Positions 50,201 through 59,444 are shown, counted from the first letter of the stretch. The stretch: 64,000 nucleotides of DNA from Chryseolinea serpens (GCF_900129725.1 NZ_FQWQ01000003.1:922091-986090), one strand, 5' to 3'. Numbers and translations: made by a program. Notes: generated by a model not told the origin, from the letters alone.

Positions 50201-50803
50201 ATCGAGACGTTTCTCACCGAAAAATACCTCAGCAGTTCCGTCGTGCCCCATGCGGCCAACCCGGAATATGAGACGCTGCTGGTGGACTGCAAGGTGGCCT
50301 TTCACGCCGGCTTCGACCCGGGATTTTATGCTGCGCAATTGCAGGAAGATATTCGTCGCTTTCTCAGCCCGTGGGCCTATGAAGAAGGACGCGACATTGT
50401 TTTTGGTGGCAAGGTCTACAAATCGGAGATCCTCGCCTTCATCGAAGGCCGGCCGTATGTGGATTACGTCGTGGACTTTCAGCTCTATCATCGCTATGAA
50501 GGCGATGGACTTCCCAGCGGCATTTCGTGTATGACCATCGGGCTCGATTTCATTGTCGGCGACGAGCCGGTGGCCACCATTGGCAGTGCCGACGGCACGA
50601 TCGCCGGTGCCACCATTGGTGTTGATTTTGTGATCGGCGACCCCGTGGAAGTAGCGGTCGCTACGCGGCCGGATGCCATTTTGGTTTCCAACCCGGTACA
50701 CCGCATTGAGGTGTGGGACGCAACCAGCTTCCAGTGTCAGGGGGTGTCTACGATCGGCATCGGACAGATGATCGTGGGATTGGATTTTATCCCCATATCG
50801 TAA
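47216..50803 (+). CDS. Baseplate J-like protein with inserted fibre-type domain (Pvc11-like)
   Basis: 1195 residues. The start (IYQYLRSTDGVNQLQRSLAA) and the late ITPGHIKLVIVPDLRF and YEEGRDIVFGGKVYKSEI, EIL.FIEG.PYVDYVVDF regions belong to the baseplate J-like family. Residues about 81-203 are an insertion like tail-fibre modules: GDRLLVWKQSMAFQNGVYTV, then a W/R-rich strand. The last 90 residues hold three repeats of the type TIGLDFIVGDE (IGLDFIVGD, IGVDFVIGD, IVGLDFIP). It forms the baseplate ring with the later 1093-residue protein. Confidence 0.85.
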   Translation: MTDLTHIYQYLRSTDGVNQLQRSLAALDPYFVRMDERRKSDLIDFAVKLSEQIRYYDLNDQAKGNWRPFFEFPDAGSSIVVRAATVGSLPPLLYSNGTDGLGATITLLANGALPPQDGVALLNGDRLLVWKQSMAFQNGVYTVTQGTGTTPAQLRRSDGADQTAFLDRQIVEVMEGDQHARRFFTQEVAKPSVGASDITYLRRGLSRSDWSPHLALFMAFLQVHAIAQRDLNETTGRHLRYYYEDVLRLQRKAAQPDQVHVVFELAKNATAWRLPSGTLLDAGKSADGKTPRQYSLDHEMVVHAGTVQSLKSSYTDVNSAGKAIIFKAEDATLVVNDTATGWRPFGSSQLKRSPESRTMTEAKLGFGIASPALLLAEGERTITVTLNLQASTPATDPLGLSYAFEITLTGEKGWVTPLIHTVDYKPAASGLPPQLVITCSLPAKEVAVVAYSEALHGAGFKTPWPVLRCVVLPYAYQLEALGIYVVTSMDLVVDAKGVRNLVLQNDENVQSTGKPALPFGSQPSIQNNFYIGSAEIFSKSVQSLTLSLEWKDPPENFNDYYKGYDNPSIGYDVFIADMYVLAGRNWTYLSFARNFLFDGTATANVKSTVLSSANLVPALQSSGFERNPDLGALPSFTPSTKQGFIKLVLDGPTTADLVNLPSYAPFEAFGHKSFPSIYAHKSVDLAKSVPNTVLPNQPYTPTLKSVTLDYTAKETCSWATPNGIDQFFVLDIFGNAEARSTDPARLVPEFPKQGALYIGLKNASFPQAFSFLFQMQKGDVPGAALLEKTDVSWSYVSGNHWQALPSEAVVEEATEIFQVPGIIGLTIGSASAGEGLLPADQQWIRATADQRADGAASVQEIVAQAARATRASNTTDVQTIDAATISRLVHKVPAIKSVLQKYPSFNGRPSERDADFFKRSSERLRHRNRGVVTWDYERLVMEAFPEVFKIKCLPHTDQDNTITPGHIKLVIVPDLRFRQGSDPLQPRSSMAFLRTIETFLTEKYLSSSVVPHAANPEYETLLVDCKVAFHAGFDPGFYAAQLQEDIRRFLSPWAYEEGRDIVFGGKVYKSEILAFIEGRPYVDYVVDFQLYHRYEGDGLPSGISCMTIGLDFIVGDEPVATIGSADGTIAGATIGVDFVIGDPVEVAVATRPDAILVSNPVHRIEVWDATSFQCQGVSTIGIGQMIVGLDFIPIS

Positions 50804-50838
50804 AAATGATTTATCAACAACTTTAATGGTCAACAATT

Positions 50839-51948
50839 ATGATACAACAACTCAGCAGACTCCAGCTAAACCAGGAATTCCGGAATGGCGAGCGTCCCAG
50901 TGGCGATGACTTTGGCAGCGCCTGGCTTTCCTTCCTGCACAAGACCGATGATGGGGTATCCGTCGATTCAAAAGGCAACCTGGAAGTAGCCAAAGGCCTT
51001 GCGCTGAAAGATACCGACGACAATTCCCAGGCCGGTACGATCCGTTTTAAAGGCGGGCAACTTCAGGTTCACGACGGAACATCTTTTAAAAGCGTCAGCA
51101 CCGGCGCCGGTGGTGCCTTCACCCCCGTGGGCGCTGGCCCGAGCGTCGCGTTTGCCGGGGGGAACGTCGGCATCGGAACGTTTGCCGTGGCGCCCACACA
51201 TCGGCTGGAGGTGCTGCTGACAAACAACAGCGGCCCCGATCAACGGGTGAAGTTTGGGAACCTGGCCATCCATGCAGGGCCTTCCATCACGCCGGGTGCT
51301 TACATCAGCCACATCGCGCTCGGAGGAAGTAATACAGCCTATGCGTTGTTTCAGGACAACCAGGGCAACACAAAACTCAACGCCGCACAAAGCACCGAGT
51401 TGGGGCTTGCGCAAAACGGGGCCACGCTCTTCCGCATCACGGGAACGGGCGGAATAGAAATGGTGCCGACCACCAATGTGAGCATCGGTACCATCTTTAG
51501 TCCGAAAGATCTTTCCGTATCGGGAAATCTGACCGTCGTGGGGCAGGCCTTTAAAACCGGGGGCGGATCATTTTTGCCGATCGCCTGCGACCGTCGTGTG
51601 AAAAAAGACATCCGGCCCTACAAGGACGGCTTGCAAAAACTTGTGGCCCTCGAACCGGTCACCTTCAAGTTCAACGGCAAAGCCGAGACACCAGATGATG
51701 GTCGCGACTACATGGGCTTCGTAGCCCAGGATCTTCAGAAGGTCCTGCCCGAACTGATCGTGACGCGCTCCATGAAGCTGGAGAAAAATGATGCCAAGGA
51801 AACCGAGATCCTCACCTACGACCAGGGACCGATCGTGTTTCTGTTGATCAATGCCATAAAAGAACTCAATGCCCGAATCGAAAAACTTGAAAAACCAGGA
51901 AGCGATGAAAAACGAAAAACCAAAAATACACCTCGAGCTCACGGTTGA
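50839..51948 (+). CDS. Tail fibre with S74-type intramolecular chaperone
   Basis: 369 residues. The N terminus (NQEFRNGERPSGDDFG) and middle (GNVGIGTFAVAPTHRLEVLL) are typical of fibre shafts in tail-like systems. From about residue 248 the endosialidase-type chaperone begins (CDRRVKKDIRPYKDGLQKLV, ...MGFVAQDLQKVLPELI...), which trims itself after trimer folding (S74 peptidase). A short coiled coil (LINAIKELNARIEKLEK) ends it. It is the likely host-binding fibre. Its end overlaps the next gene. Confidence 0.88.
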   Translation: MIQQLSRLQLNQEFRNGERPSGDDFGSAWLSFLHKTDDGVSVDSKGNLEVAKGLALKDTDDNSQAGTIRFKGGQLQVHDGTSFKSVSTGAGGAFTPVGAGPSVAFAGGNVGIGTFAVAPTHRLEVLLTNNSGPDQRVKFGNLAIHAGPSITPGAYISHIALGGSNTAYALFQDNQGNTKLNAAQSTELGLAQNGATLFRITGTGGIEMVPTTNVSIGTIFSPKDLSVSGNLTVVGQAFKTGGGSFLPIACDRRVKKDIRPYKDGLQKLVALEPVTFKFNGKAETPDDGRDYMGFVAQDLQKVLPELIVTRSMKLEKNDAKETEILTYDQGPIVFLLINAIKELNARIEKLEKPGSDEKRKTKNTPRAHG

Positions 51949-52066
51949 AGAGATCAACCTCGTGCTCACAGCACTGGGCCAACTGCCTTATGTGCAAGTG
52001 GTCGGCACGGTAGATAAGATCTGCAAACAAGCCGAAGTACAGACCCAACCCATCGACGCCGTGTAA
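51905..52066 (+). CDS. Small eCIS operon protein overlapping the fibre gene
   Basis: 53 residues from the ATG at 51905, inside the last codons of the fibre gene (other frame). It contains KIHLELTVEEINLVLTALGQ and LPYVQVVGTVDKICKQ, a helix-turn-helix-like pair also seen in short phage and eCIS proteins. It ends 11 bases before the next gene. Likely a small structural or assembly protein; no family name recognised. Confidence 0.65.
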   Translation: MKNEKPKIHLELTVEEINLVLTALGQLPYVQVVGTVDKICKQAEVQTQPIDAV

Positions 52067-52077
52067 AGTAACGAACC

Positions 52078-55000
52078 ATGGACGAGTTAGCTACCATCAG
52101 CCTGAGCAACCTGAAGCAGAACAGCCAGAACTTTGCGTTTGTCCGCGAAGAAGGGCTGGTTGTGATCCGGCGCCTGGCCCCACAGACCTGGACCGATCAC
52201 AACCTGCACGACCCCGGCATCACCTTGCACGAGGCGCTCTGCTACGCACTCACGGAAGCCGGCTTTCTCGGGGCGTTGGATATGCCCGACCTGCTGACCA
52301 GCGGCGAGCAACTGGCGCCACAGGAATTCTTTACCACGGCCAGGGTACTGCACTCCGCACCGGTGTCGTTGCGCGACTTTCAAAAGATCTTCATCGACCA
52401 TCCGCTGGTGCGAAGGGCATGGGCATTCACCTTGTATGGCGAGCCCCTCGGCAGGATGAACATCTTGCTGGAGTTTGAAAAAACAGAACTGAACTCAAAC
52501 GTGTTGGGAGGGTCGGTGATGGTGGGGCCGGCGACCTACCTTGTTGAATTTGCATTTCCGTATTGGGACGATCCCGAAGCAAAACCCCTGCAAGAGGATG
52601 TGACGCTGGTGGCGGTGACGTTCGATAATCCCATCACCCCCTGGCAGCCGGTGGAAGGAAGTGATGCTTATTTTACGCAGATCAAGATCGACTACATCCC
52701 GCCGGTCGGGCCTGCTTCCAGCGTTGAAATGTGGGTGGTCCTGCAGGTCACTAGTCCGGTAGACAATCCTTCGGTGAACCTGCCGCTGATCTTGCAGCAA
52801 GCGGCCAACCTGATCCAACTGATCGGGCCCACCAGTCTCTTGAAACAATACAACCGGCGTGTAACCGAAGCGTTCGAGACCAGCCGCGTGGTGCGCCGCT
52901 ATGGCAAGAGCTATCGCAACCTGTGCGAGAACCTGGCGGAATACAACGCCGTTCGCCTCCAGGAAGTGGCCATCTCGGCAAACATTGAAGTGGCCCCCGA
53001 CATCCATGTGGAAAGCCTGCTGGCCGATATTTTCTTTGTGATCGACAAACACCTTTCCCCCGAGATCGTCGTCTCCACCCTCGCCGCGCTCCAGGACAAA
53101 GGAACCCTGACCGAACAAATTTTTGAAGGTCCCCCAACGCACTACGGCTTTATCGTCGACGAGTCGCTCGATACCAATCTTCCGCTGAACAAAGTTTTTA
53201 CATCCGATATCATCCGCCTCATTCTTCAACTGCGCAAACCCGACGGTGGCGACATACAGACGCGCGAAAACCTGACCAACCGTTTGATCGTTGCCGTGCG
53301 CAACCTCACGCTTTCGCTGTACATCGACAATCGCAGCATCACCACGGGCGCCCGGGATTGTTTGCAATTGCTCGACAGCATCCGGCACATTCCGAGGCTG
53401 AGTCCGGGCAAATGTAAAATTGTGTTCATCCGCAACACGGTGGAAGTGGCCTATGATATGAGTATGGCCATCGCGCTCTTCGAGGAAAAGAAATCCCTGG
53501 CCGCCGTGGCCCTCGGGGCCGACACGCCCGACCTGCCCTTGCCGGAAGGCACGCGTTTTCCGTTGGATTACTATCCCGTGCAGAACGCACTGCCCCTTAC
53601 TTATGGTGTGGGAATAGACGGACTTCCCGGCACCGCCACCGACGAACGAAAAGCACAGGCAAAGCAACTGAAGGGCTACCTCTTCTTATTTGAACAAATG
53701 CTGGCCGGCCACTATGCGCAACTGGCCAACGTCAATTCCTTTTTTTCGGCAAGGCCCGATGTGGAGACCACCCTATATCAACAGCCGCTGTATCACCTGC
53801 CGCGGGTAGCTGACCTGTTCGCCGATTTTGATCCGGCAGCAGAAGCCTGGGAAGATTTTCAGGCCGACCCGGACAACGCCTACCGGCAAACATTGAACAC
53901 TGCGCTGGAAACAGAAGATCAGTTTCTCGACAGGAGGCATCGCATGCTCGACCATTTGTTGTCGCGGCATGGCGAAAGCCTGGAAGATTTTATGGCGATG
54001 GCCTATCGCCAAATTTACGCGACACCTGCCGCTTCCACGGAAGTACAAGAACAACGGCGTCGCAGCACCGCGCGCCGGTTGCTCCAGGAAAAAGCAGCGT
54101 TTTATTATGACCTGCCCGACCTGCACCAGGGGCGCTTGCAAAGTTTTGGGCTTCCCGCGTGGCGAAAGAAAACATTGATCCGGGTCACCGAAGTCACGCC
54201 CGGTGTTGAGTGGGCGTGGCAAATCCTGGACTATACAGGAGCCGCCCTATGGCAGCAGGACACACCCGAATCTACGGCCACCGCAGCGCAACTGAAAGCA
54301 GAGGAGGTGATGTCGCTATCCACCGTGACCAGTAACTACAGCGTTGTGGCGGTAGTTGGAGGATTTCGCGTGCGACTATCTTCGGGTACAGACGTGGTGG
54401 CAAGAAGTGTTCAGCTCTTTCCGACCTTGCTGGATGCCAACAATGGCATACCCGTGATCTTGCAGCGTGTCGTGCAGACGTGGGTGCGTCACGACCTTGC
54501 GCCATTGGAGGCGCGACTTTATCATCTGCTCGAGATCGCTACGATCGGCGATCGTCGCCAATTGGTAACACCGGTCACCGACTATTTCGAGATCTATAAC
54601 GATGGACTTTTTAAGCGATTCCGGTTGCGGCAAACGCCCGATCCGCTCAGCCCGATCCTTTTGGAGAGCGAAACCAACTTTCCCGATGTTGCAGCAACCC
54701 GGGTAGCCATCGATGTGGCTATTCGAAATGGATTGGCGGCAGAGAACTATGAGACCAACTTGCCCGCAGCCGGCCCTTTCGAGATCAGGCTGGAGGACGC
54801 GACCGGTGTTATTCTCGCGCGCTCGCCGGGAACATTTGTCACGCCGGGCGCTGCAGCCGCTGCAGGATTGATCCGGCAGCTGTTGTATCGCTACTTTAGC
54901 CTCGAAGGATTTTATATGGTCGAGCACATTTTGCTCTATCCTGTGGCGACCACCGACCCGCTGCTGGCGATCGAGGATTCCTCCAATCCCTGTCAACCGA

Positions 55001-55359
55001 TTGTCGTTCCCCGCAAGGATACGTACTCGTTTCAAATCACGTTTGTGTTTCCTTCCGGATATGTGCGCAAGGGATTGATCCGGGAAGAATGTCAGCCCGA
55101 TCGTTTTCGAGATCTCGAGTTCCGCGAATATGCCGAGCGCACCATTCGCAAAGCTTGCCCCGGACACATCCTGCCGGTGGTACTTTGGGTGGATCGCCGG
55201 GAAGGTTTTCTACCGGTTGATCCCTGTTTTGAAAATTTCGAAACCCGCTATCGCGATTGGCTCGCGGCCTATTTCGCCGACGAAGTATCGGAAGCCGTGA
55301 TCGGCCCCTTGCGCAACAACCTTGTCGACATGCTGAACAAACTTTATGCGCTGACCTGA
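52078..55359 (+). CDS. Large baseplate wedge protein (Pvc12-like)
   Basis: 1093 residues. The start TDHNLHDPGITLHEALCYAL (near residue 38) is a signature of the second large baseplate protein in eCIS loci. Recognisable parts include RAWAFTLYGEPLGRMNILLE, the central LKGYLFLFEQMLAGHYAQLA, and a C-terminal VEHILLYPVA with FPSGYVRKGLIREECQPD. It joins the J-like protein in the baseplate ring. The start lies 11 bases after the microprotein gene. Confidence 0.85.
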   Translation: MDELATISLSNLKQNSQNFAFVREEGLVVIRRLAPQTWTDHNLHDPGITLHEALCYALTEAGFLGALDMPDLLTSGEQLAPQEFFTTARVLHSAPVSLRDFQKIFIDHPLVRRAWAFTLYGEPLGRMNILLEFEKTELNSNVLGGSVMVGPATYLVEFAFPYWDDPEAKPLQEDVTLVAVTFDNPITPWQPVEGSDAYFTQIKIDYIPPVGPASSVEMWVVLQVTSPVDNPSVNLPLILQQAANLIQLIGPTSLLKQYNRRVTEAFETSRVVRRYGKSYRNLCENLAEYNAVRLQEVAISANIEVAPDIHVESLLADIFFVIDKHLSPEIVVSTLAALQDKGTLTEQIFEGPPTHYGFIVDESLDTNLPLNKVFTSDIIRLILQLRKPDGGDIQTRENLTNRLIVAVRNLTLSLYIDNRSITTGARDCLQLLDSIRHIPRLSPGKCKIVFIRNTVEVAYDMSMAIALFEEKKSLAAVALGADTPDLPLPEGTRFPLDYYPVQNALPLTYGVGIDGLPGTATDERKAQAKQLKGYLFLFEQMLAGHYAQLANVNSFFSARPDVETTLYQQPLYHLPRVADLFADFDPAAEAWEDFQADPDNAYRQTLNTALETEDQFLDRRHRMLDHLLSRHGESLEDFMAMAYRQIYATPAASTEVQEQRRRSTARRLLQEKAAFYYDLPDLHQGRLQSFGLPAWRKKTLIRVTEVTPGVEWAWQILDYTGAALWQQDTPESTATAAQLKAEEVMSLSTVTSNYSVVAVVGGFRVRLSSGTDVVARSVQLFPTLLDANNGIPVILQRVVQTWVRHDLAPLEARLYHLLEIATIGDRRQLVTPVTDYFEIYNDGLFKRFRLRQTPDPLSPILLESETNFPDVAATRVAIDVAIRNGLAAENYETNLPAAGPFEIRLEDATGVILARSPGTFVTPGAAAAAGLIRQLLYRYFSLEGFYMVEHILLYPVATTDPLLAIEDSSNPCQPIVVPRKDTYSFQITFVFPSGYVRKGLIREECQPDRFRDLEFREYAERTIRKACPGHILPVVLWVDRREGFLPVDPCFENFETRYRDWLAAYFADEVSEAVIGPLRNNLVDMLNKLYALT

Positions 55360-55368
55360 CCGATACCC

Positions 55369-57054
55369 ATGGCAACGAGATCACTCCATATCATCCAAAA
55401 GCAAGTGGTGGACATCACCCTGCCCGACATTGGCGCAGTCCTGGCGTGGAGTGCCGATGGACACCAGGAGTTTGTGAAAATGATCTCCGACCAACTCGAG
55501 CGCAGCCTGTCGGAATTTGACACACACGATCACCTCATCATCGAAAAAATGGAGTTGGACCTGGGAAGTTTCACCCCGTCCATGCTGCATCCTGAATTGC
55601 CGGGAAGGTTTCATGCGGCATTTCGCGAAGCCTTGGAAGCGCATCGATCTGATCGCGCATCCGTTACATCGCGGGATGCGGAAAGGAGAGAGGATTCACA
55701 ACACGCCTTTGATCATGACCCGCAGCAAGCAAAGACATCAAATGAAAATCAAACACAAGCAGACGAACCCCATCATCGCCTGTACCCCGCGCCAAAGGCC
55801 CGGCTTGAGTCGCTACTGTTTTTCCTGCGAAAGGGCTACTTACCCTGGTGGGGTTCGGGACTGACCGGTTGGGACGAATCGTGGTTGGTAGAATTGACCT
55901 CAGCAGAGGTGAAGGACCTAAAGGATTTTTTCACCACCGCAGACGAAGCATCGCGATCGCGATTGATCACGCAATTCTCCGATGCCTTCATCGACCGCCT
56001 TCTTTGGCGTACGACCAGGCAGGTGGAGATCATCGATACCTGGCTGTGGTTGAAACGCGTCATCGAAAATTTAAAGAAAGAGCAAACACGTTCGCCGCAA
56101 GCTGGCGGACCGGCATCATCTTTTGAGATGCCACCGTCGGGCCTTGTAGTAAAAATGGCTGTCTTGCGCCACCGGTATTGGTTGGCGTGGATGGCACATG
56201 CGTGGAATGCGTCGGCCGCTCCAAGTTTGGAAGGCGTGTTGAAGGATCATAAGGAATGCTTCTTCCTGATTCGAAAGTTATTCCAGGATAAAGCATTGAC
56301 GGAGCTGCAGGGCGTTCTTGCAGTGGAACAAGTTCCTGTTTCGTGGCGGGCAGAATTGGAACGGACATCATCGTCAAACGAAAATCCTTCCGCAGGGATA
56401 GAAAGCGGAATTCATACACCTGAGCAAATTAAGAATCAGAGGTCAGAGGAGAGCCCTTCTCTCGACGACACGGCAGATGAGATCCGTAAGGTTTTGCTTT
56501 CGCGCACAAAGCAGGAGATTCCGAGTAAAACAAAACCCTCTGAAGCATCACCCGACGCGCTCTGGATAAACGAAGCGGGTGTGATCTTGCTTCACCCGTT
56601 TTTGCCCCAATTGTTCCGGAGCCGTGGATGGGTGGAGAAAGAAAAATTTGCGGACGACTATGGACAAACCATGGCCGTCTACGCCCTGCACTACCTGGCC
56701 ACGGGCGAAGCTGAGGCACCGGAGCACCAACTGCTCCTCCCCAAACTCCTCGCCGGCATGCGATTGGAGACCGCGCTGCACCCGGTGGATCTGTTGACCG
56801 ACGACGACCGCATCGCCTGCGACGAGTTGCTCACGGAAGTGGTGAAACATTGGAATGCACTGCGCAACACGTCCGCCGCCGGCTTGAGAGAAGCCTATCT
56901 GCGGCGGAGCGGAAAATTAGAAAATCAAGATGGAAAATGGCGGCTCACGGTGGAGCACAAGGCACAAGACATTTTGCTGAGCCGGTTGCCCTGGCCGATA
57001 TCGATGATTAAACTTCCCTGGATGACGGGTGTATTGTCCGTGACCTGGGATTGA
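55369..57054 (+). CDS. CIS tape-measure protein (Pvc14-like)
   Basis: 561 residues. The start IIQKQVVDITLPDIGAVLAW and the ...SFTPSMLHPELPGRFHAAFREAL segment fit the CIS tape-measure family (HIIxKQ...D and E.MELDLG). A Glu/Pro/Ser-rich middle (about 360-400) is followed by GVILLHPFLPQLFRSRGWVE, a family landmark, and a C-terminal domain with LPWPISMIKLPWM. The length sets the particle length. It is the last structural gene of the coupled operon, 9 bases after the baseplate gene. Confidence 0.88.
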   Translation: MATRSLHIIQKQVVDITLPDIGAVLAWSADGHQEFVKMISDQLERSLSEFDTHDHLIIEKMELDLGSFTPSMLHPELPGRFHAAFREALEAHRSDRASVTSRDAERREDSQHAFDHDPQQAKTSNENQTQADEPHHRLYPAPKARLESLLFFLRKGYLPWWGSGLTGWDESWLVELTSAEVKDLKDFFTTADEASRSRLITQFSDAFIDRLLWRTTRQVEIIDTWLWLKRVIENLKKEQTRSPQAGGPASSFEMPPSGLVVKMAVLRHRYWLAWMAHAWNASAAPSLEGVLKDHKECFFLIRKLFQDKALTELQGVLAVEQVPVSWRAELERTSSSNENPSAGIESGIHTPEQIKNQRSEESPSLDDTADEIRKVLLSRTKQEIPSKTKPSEASPDALWINEAGVILLHPFLPQLFRSRGWVEKEKFADDYGQTMAVYALHYLATGEAEAPEHQLLLPKLLAGMRLETALHPVDLLTDDDRIACDELLTEVVKHWNALRNTSAAGLREAYLRRSGKLENQDGKWRLTVEHKAQDILLSRLPWPISMIKLPWMTGVLSVTWD

Positions 57055-57087
57055 TGAATATGATTTACAACCCTAATCCCTTTCAAC

Positions 57088-59355
57088 ATGCAAACGCGAT
57101 GTTCAAATTTTAGCTTGAGTAGCAAAAAATATCTTTTTGCGCTCCTGGCATTTCTGGGAAGCTATCTGACCGTGATGGCGCAGTTCAACATTGACTTTTC
57201 CGATCCGAGTTGCCCCAACGATGACTACCCATTTCCTGATCAGGTGGCAGGGGCGGCAATCACTATACCGGCCATTCAAGCACCCGGCGCGATAAGTATG
57301 GAGATAACGAGCATTGCCATTTCTCCCGGAGGAACTTTTTGTTCGTCGCCCTGTCCGAGTCCTGTGACCCTTAACGGTGGGCCTATTGTGACAAATATCG
57401 TTTTTACCGTAAGCGGAGGCGCACCCTTCACGACTACACTGAGTACAACCGCCGGCACCATCGACCCGGGTGCAGCAGGCCTTGCGGTAACGTTTACCCT
57501 GACGGCCAACAATGGCACCAAGAATTGCAGCAGAACCTATACCTTCCATGTCGTGCGCAAGCCCGTGGACCTGGTTTTGGTGTTGGACAAATCGGGCAGC
57601 ATGGGATGGAATTCCGGCGCCAGTTCCGTCACCCGGTGGAAGGCGCTGACGGATGGCGTTGGCTTGTTTATGAATACGCTGGACCCCTTTGCGCTTACCA
57701 ACGACAAGATCGGCCTTACCTTTTTTGACAATGCTGCCGTCCAACCCCCGAGTGGTTTCGCTACGCCCCTGATCCCCATGCAGGGAAGCGTTGCTGCGGT
57801 GACGGGAAATTTTTCCGGGGCGGTCAGCCCGGGTGGCTCCACTGCCTTTGGCGCGGGTCTGCAAAACGCGCTTAGTAAAATGACATTCGATCCCAACCGG
57901 AACCGGTTCATCATTGCCTTTACCGATGGAGAACAAAACGTGCCTTCGACGACTTATGTGAACGTAAACCCCGACAACCATGTGTACACGGATGTCACGC
58001 GGTTCTCCACGGATCCGATCCGGATCTATCCCATCGGGATCGGTGCGGCAGGTTCCTTGCCGGCGATACTGACGTCGATGGCGCAAAGCCTCGAAGGTGG
58101 CGGTCCCACGGCCGTACAAATCAGCACGGAAGATGGCACCGCACTGAGCGGCAACTACGGTACGAATTTTATCAACGTATTAGAGTCCATCTTAAAGAAG
58201 GGCAGTCCACAGATCGTGAACACCTTTCAAAAACGCCTGGAAACACCCAACGGCACCGCGGGTCTTCAAAGCGTGGATACGTTTGTGGTGAACAAAGACA
58301 TCCGGAAGCTCGTCTTCAATGTTGTTTCCGGTAGCCGCGCACTCTCCATTTCGTCGGTAAAAAAAGATGGAACAGAGTTCGTTCCCAAATATGGCCGGAT
58401 GCGAAGGGGCGATGGCTTTGTGTCGTATTTTTTGGATTTAGATCAGAAAGGTATGCCGGCCGTAACGCCCGAAGGCAACTGGATCGTGAAGACCAACGGA
58501 TTTACCCCGGCTCCTTATGAGATCACCGCGCTCGTCGACGACCACATCACCAAGTATGATTTTGGCTATGGCAATCAACGTCAGAAAGTCGGAATGCCCT
58601 TTAATTTTACGGCGACACTGCGGCACGGGATCAAAACAATAAAGAATGCAAAGATCGAGGTCTTTGTCTTCAAACCTGGCGATGACCTTGGTGATTTGCT
58701 GGCGAGAACTTCTTCACAGGGCGAGGCGAACTCGCCGGGCGACCCGGCCAACCCGGGCACGCTGAAATATCAGGACCTGCTGAACGACTCCACCTTCCTG
58801 AATAAATTGCTGGCAAAAAAACAATTCATCACGCTCACCTACGGCGCCGCGGATAGTTTGTATACCGGCCAATTCACGGGCACGGATGTTTCGGGTGTAT
58901 ATCACATCATCTTCCGGGCAACAACTCCCGACGATCCAACCCTGGGAAAGATCGTGCGGTATCAGCGGAGCAGCACCTATGTTTACTTCCCCGACATTGA
59001 TCTGAAACTCTCGGGCGCCTTGTTCGCCGTCAACACCTTCACATTCCGCCCGATCGCTTCCAACGGAAAATATATCGGTCCGGGATGGGGAAACGCCATT
59101 ACGGTGGACGCCCCAACGGCGCATATCGATAACGTTGTAGACAAGGGTGAGGGAACGTATGTCATCACCCTCGCGGGCAACGTGGATGAGACCGGGACGA
59201 TATCCCTGGGTGGACAGACGATTTACACCGGCGTTATTTCAGAGATCGTCACCGGTCATCAGCCGCCCTTCTGGACGCATTGGTGGTTTTGGTTGTTGAT
59301 CCTGATCCTCATCATCGTGATCATCATCCTCGCCCGGAAGAAGAAGCATCCTTGA
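57088..59355 (+). CDS. Membrane-anchored von Willebrand A protein linked to the eCIS
   Basis: 755 residues. The signal peptide ends near residue 32 (YLTVMAQFN). Residues about 50-150 are a beta domain; the VWA domain begins at about 160 with the MIDAS motif D167-K-S-G-S171, then AVSPGGSTAFGAGLQNAL and IIAFTDGEQN. Further beta domains follow, and a C-terminal helix (WTHWWFWLLILILIIVIIIL) with a basic end anchors it. VWA domains bind ligands or proteins through metal. It begins 33 bases after the tape-measure gene and ends at a terminator (59366), so it is the last gene of the operon. Confidence 0.85.
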   Translation: MQTRCSNFSLSSKKYLFALLAFLGSYLTVMAQFNIDFSDPSCPNDDYPFPDQVAGAAITIPAIQAPGAISMEITSIAISPGGTFCSSPCPSPVTLNGGPIVTNIVFTVSGGAPFTTTLSTTAGTIDPGAAGLAVTFTLTANNGTKNCSRTYTFHVVRKPVDLVLVLDKSGSMGWNSGASSVTRWKALTDGVGLFMNTLDPFALTNDKIGLTFFDNAAVQPPSGFATPLIPMQGSVAAVTGNFSGAVSPGGSTAFGAGLQNALSKMTFDPNRNRFIIAFTDGEQNVPSTTYVNVNPDNHVYTDVTRFSTDPIRIYPIGIGAAGSLPAILTSMAQSLEGGGPTAVQISTEDGTALSGNYGTNFINVLESILKKGSPQIVNTFQKRLETPNGTAGLQSVDTFVVNKDIRKLVFNVVSGSRALSISSVKKDGTEFVPKYGRMRRGDGFVSYFLDLDQKGMPAVTPEGNWIVKTNGFTPAPYEITALVDDHITKYDFGYGNQRQKVGMPFNFTATLRHGIKTIKNAKIEVFVFKPGDDLGDLLARTSSQGEANSPGDPANPGTLKYQDLLNDSTFLNKLLAKKQFITLTYGAADSLYTGQFTGTDVSGVYHIIFRATTPDDPTLGKIVRYQRSSTYVYFPDIDLKLSGALFAVNTFTFRPIASNGKYIGPGWGNAITVDAPTAHIDNVVDKGEGTYVITLAGNVDETGTISLGGQTIYTGVISEIVTGHQPPFWTHWWFWLLILILIIVIIILARKKKHP

Positions 59356-59365
59356 TGCTGCGCGT

Positions 59366-59414
59366 AAACTCCTTTGCGTCGCTCGCGACAACCGTGGGCG
59401 ACACAAAGGAGTTT
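59366..59414 (+). terminator. Terminator at the end of the eCIS operon
   Basis: AAACTCCTTTGCGTCGC pairs with GCGACACAAAGGAGTTT (one mismatch) around a loop of about 15 bases. It lies just after the VWA stop. The T-run is short (TTTTT followed by GG), so it may be partial. Confidence 0.6.
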
Positions 59415-59444
59415 TTGGTCATTTAAAAACATAAATGTCCTTTT

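Noticed and set aside
49364-50836. Long minus-strand open frame opposite the baseplate J gene
   Set aside because: Antisense shadow of a clearly coding gene; no domain pattern.
39467-57054. Prophage
   Set aside because: No capsid, terminase, portal, lysis or integrase genes; the gene set and order is that of an eCIS.
39467-57054. Type VI secretion system
   Set aside because: No TssJLM membrane complex or ClpV; cap, DUF5908, CIS tape measure and DUF4157 point to an extracellular contractile system.
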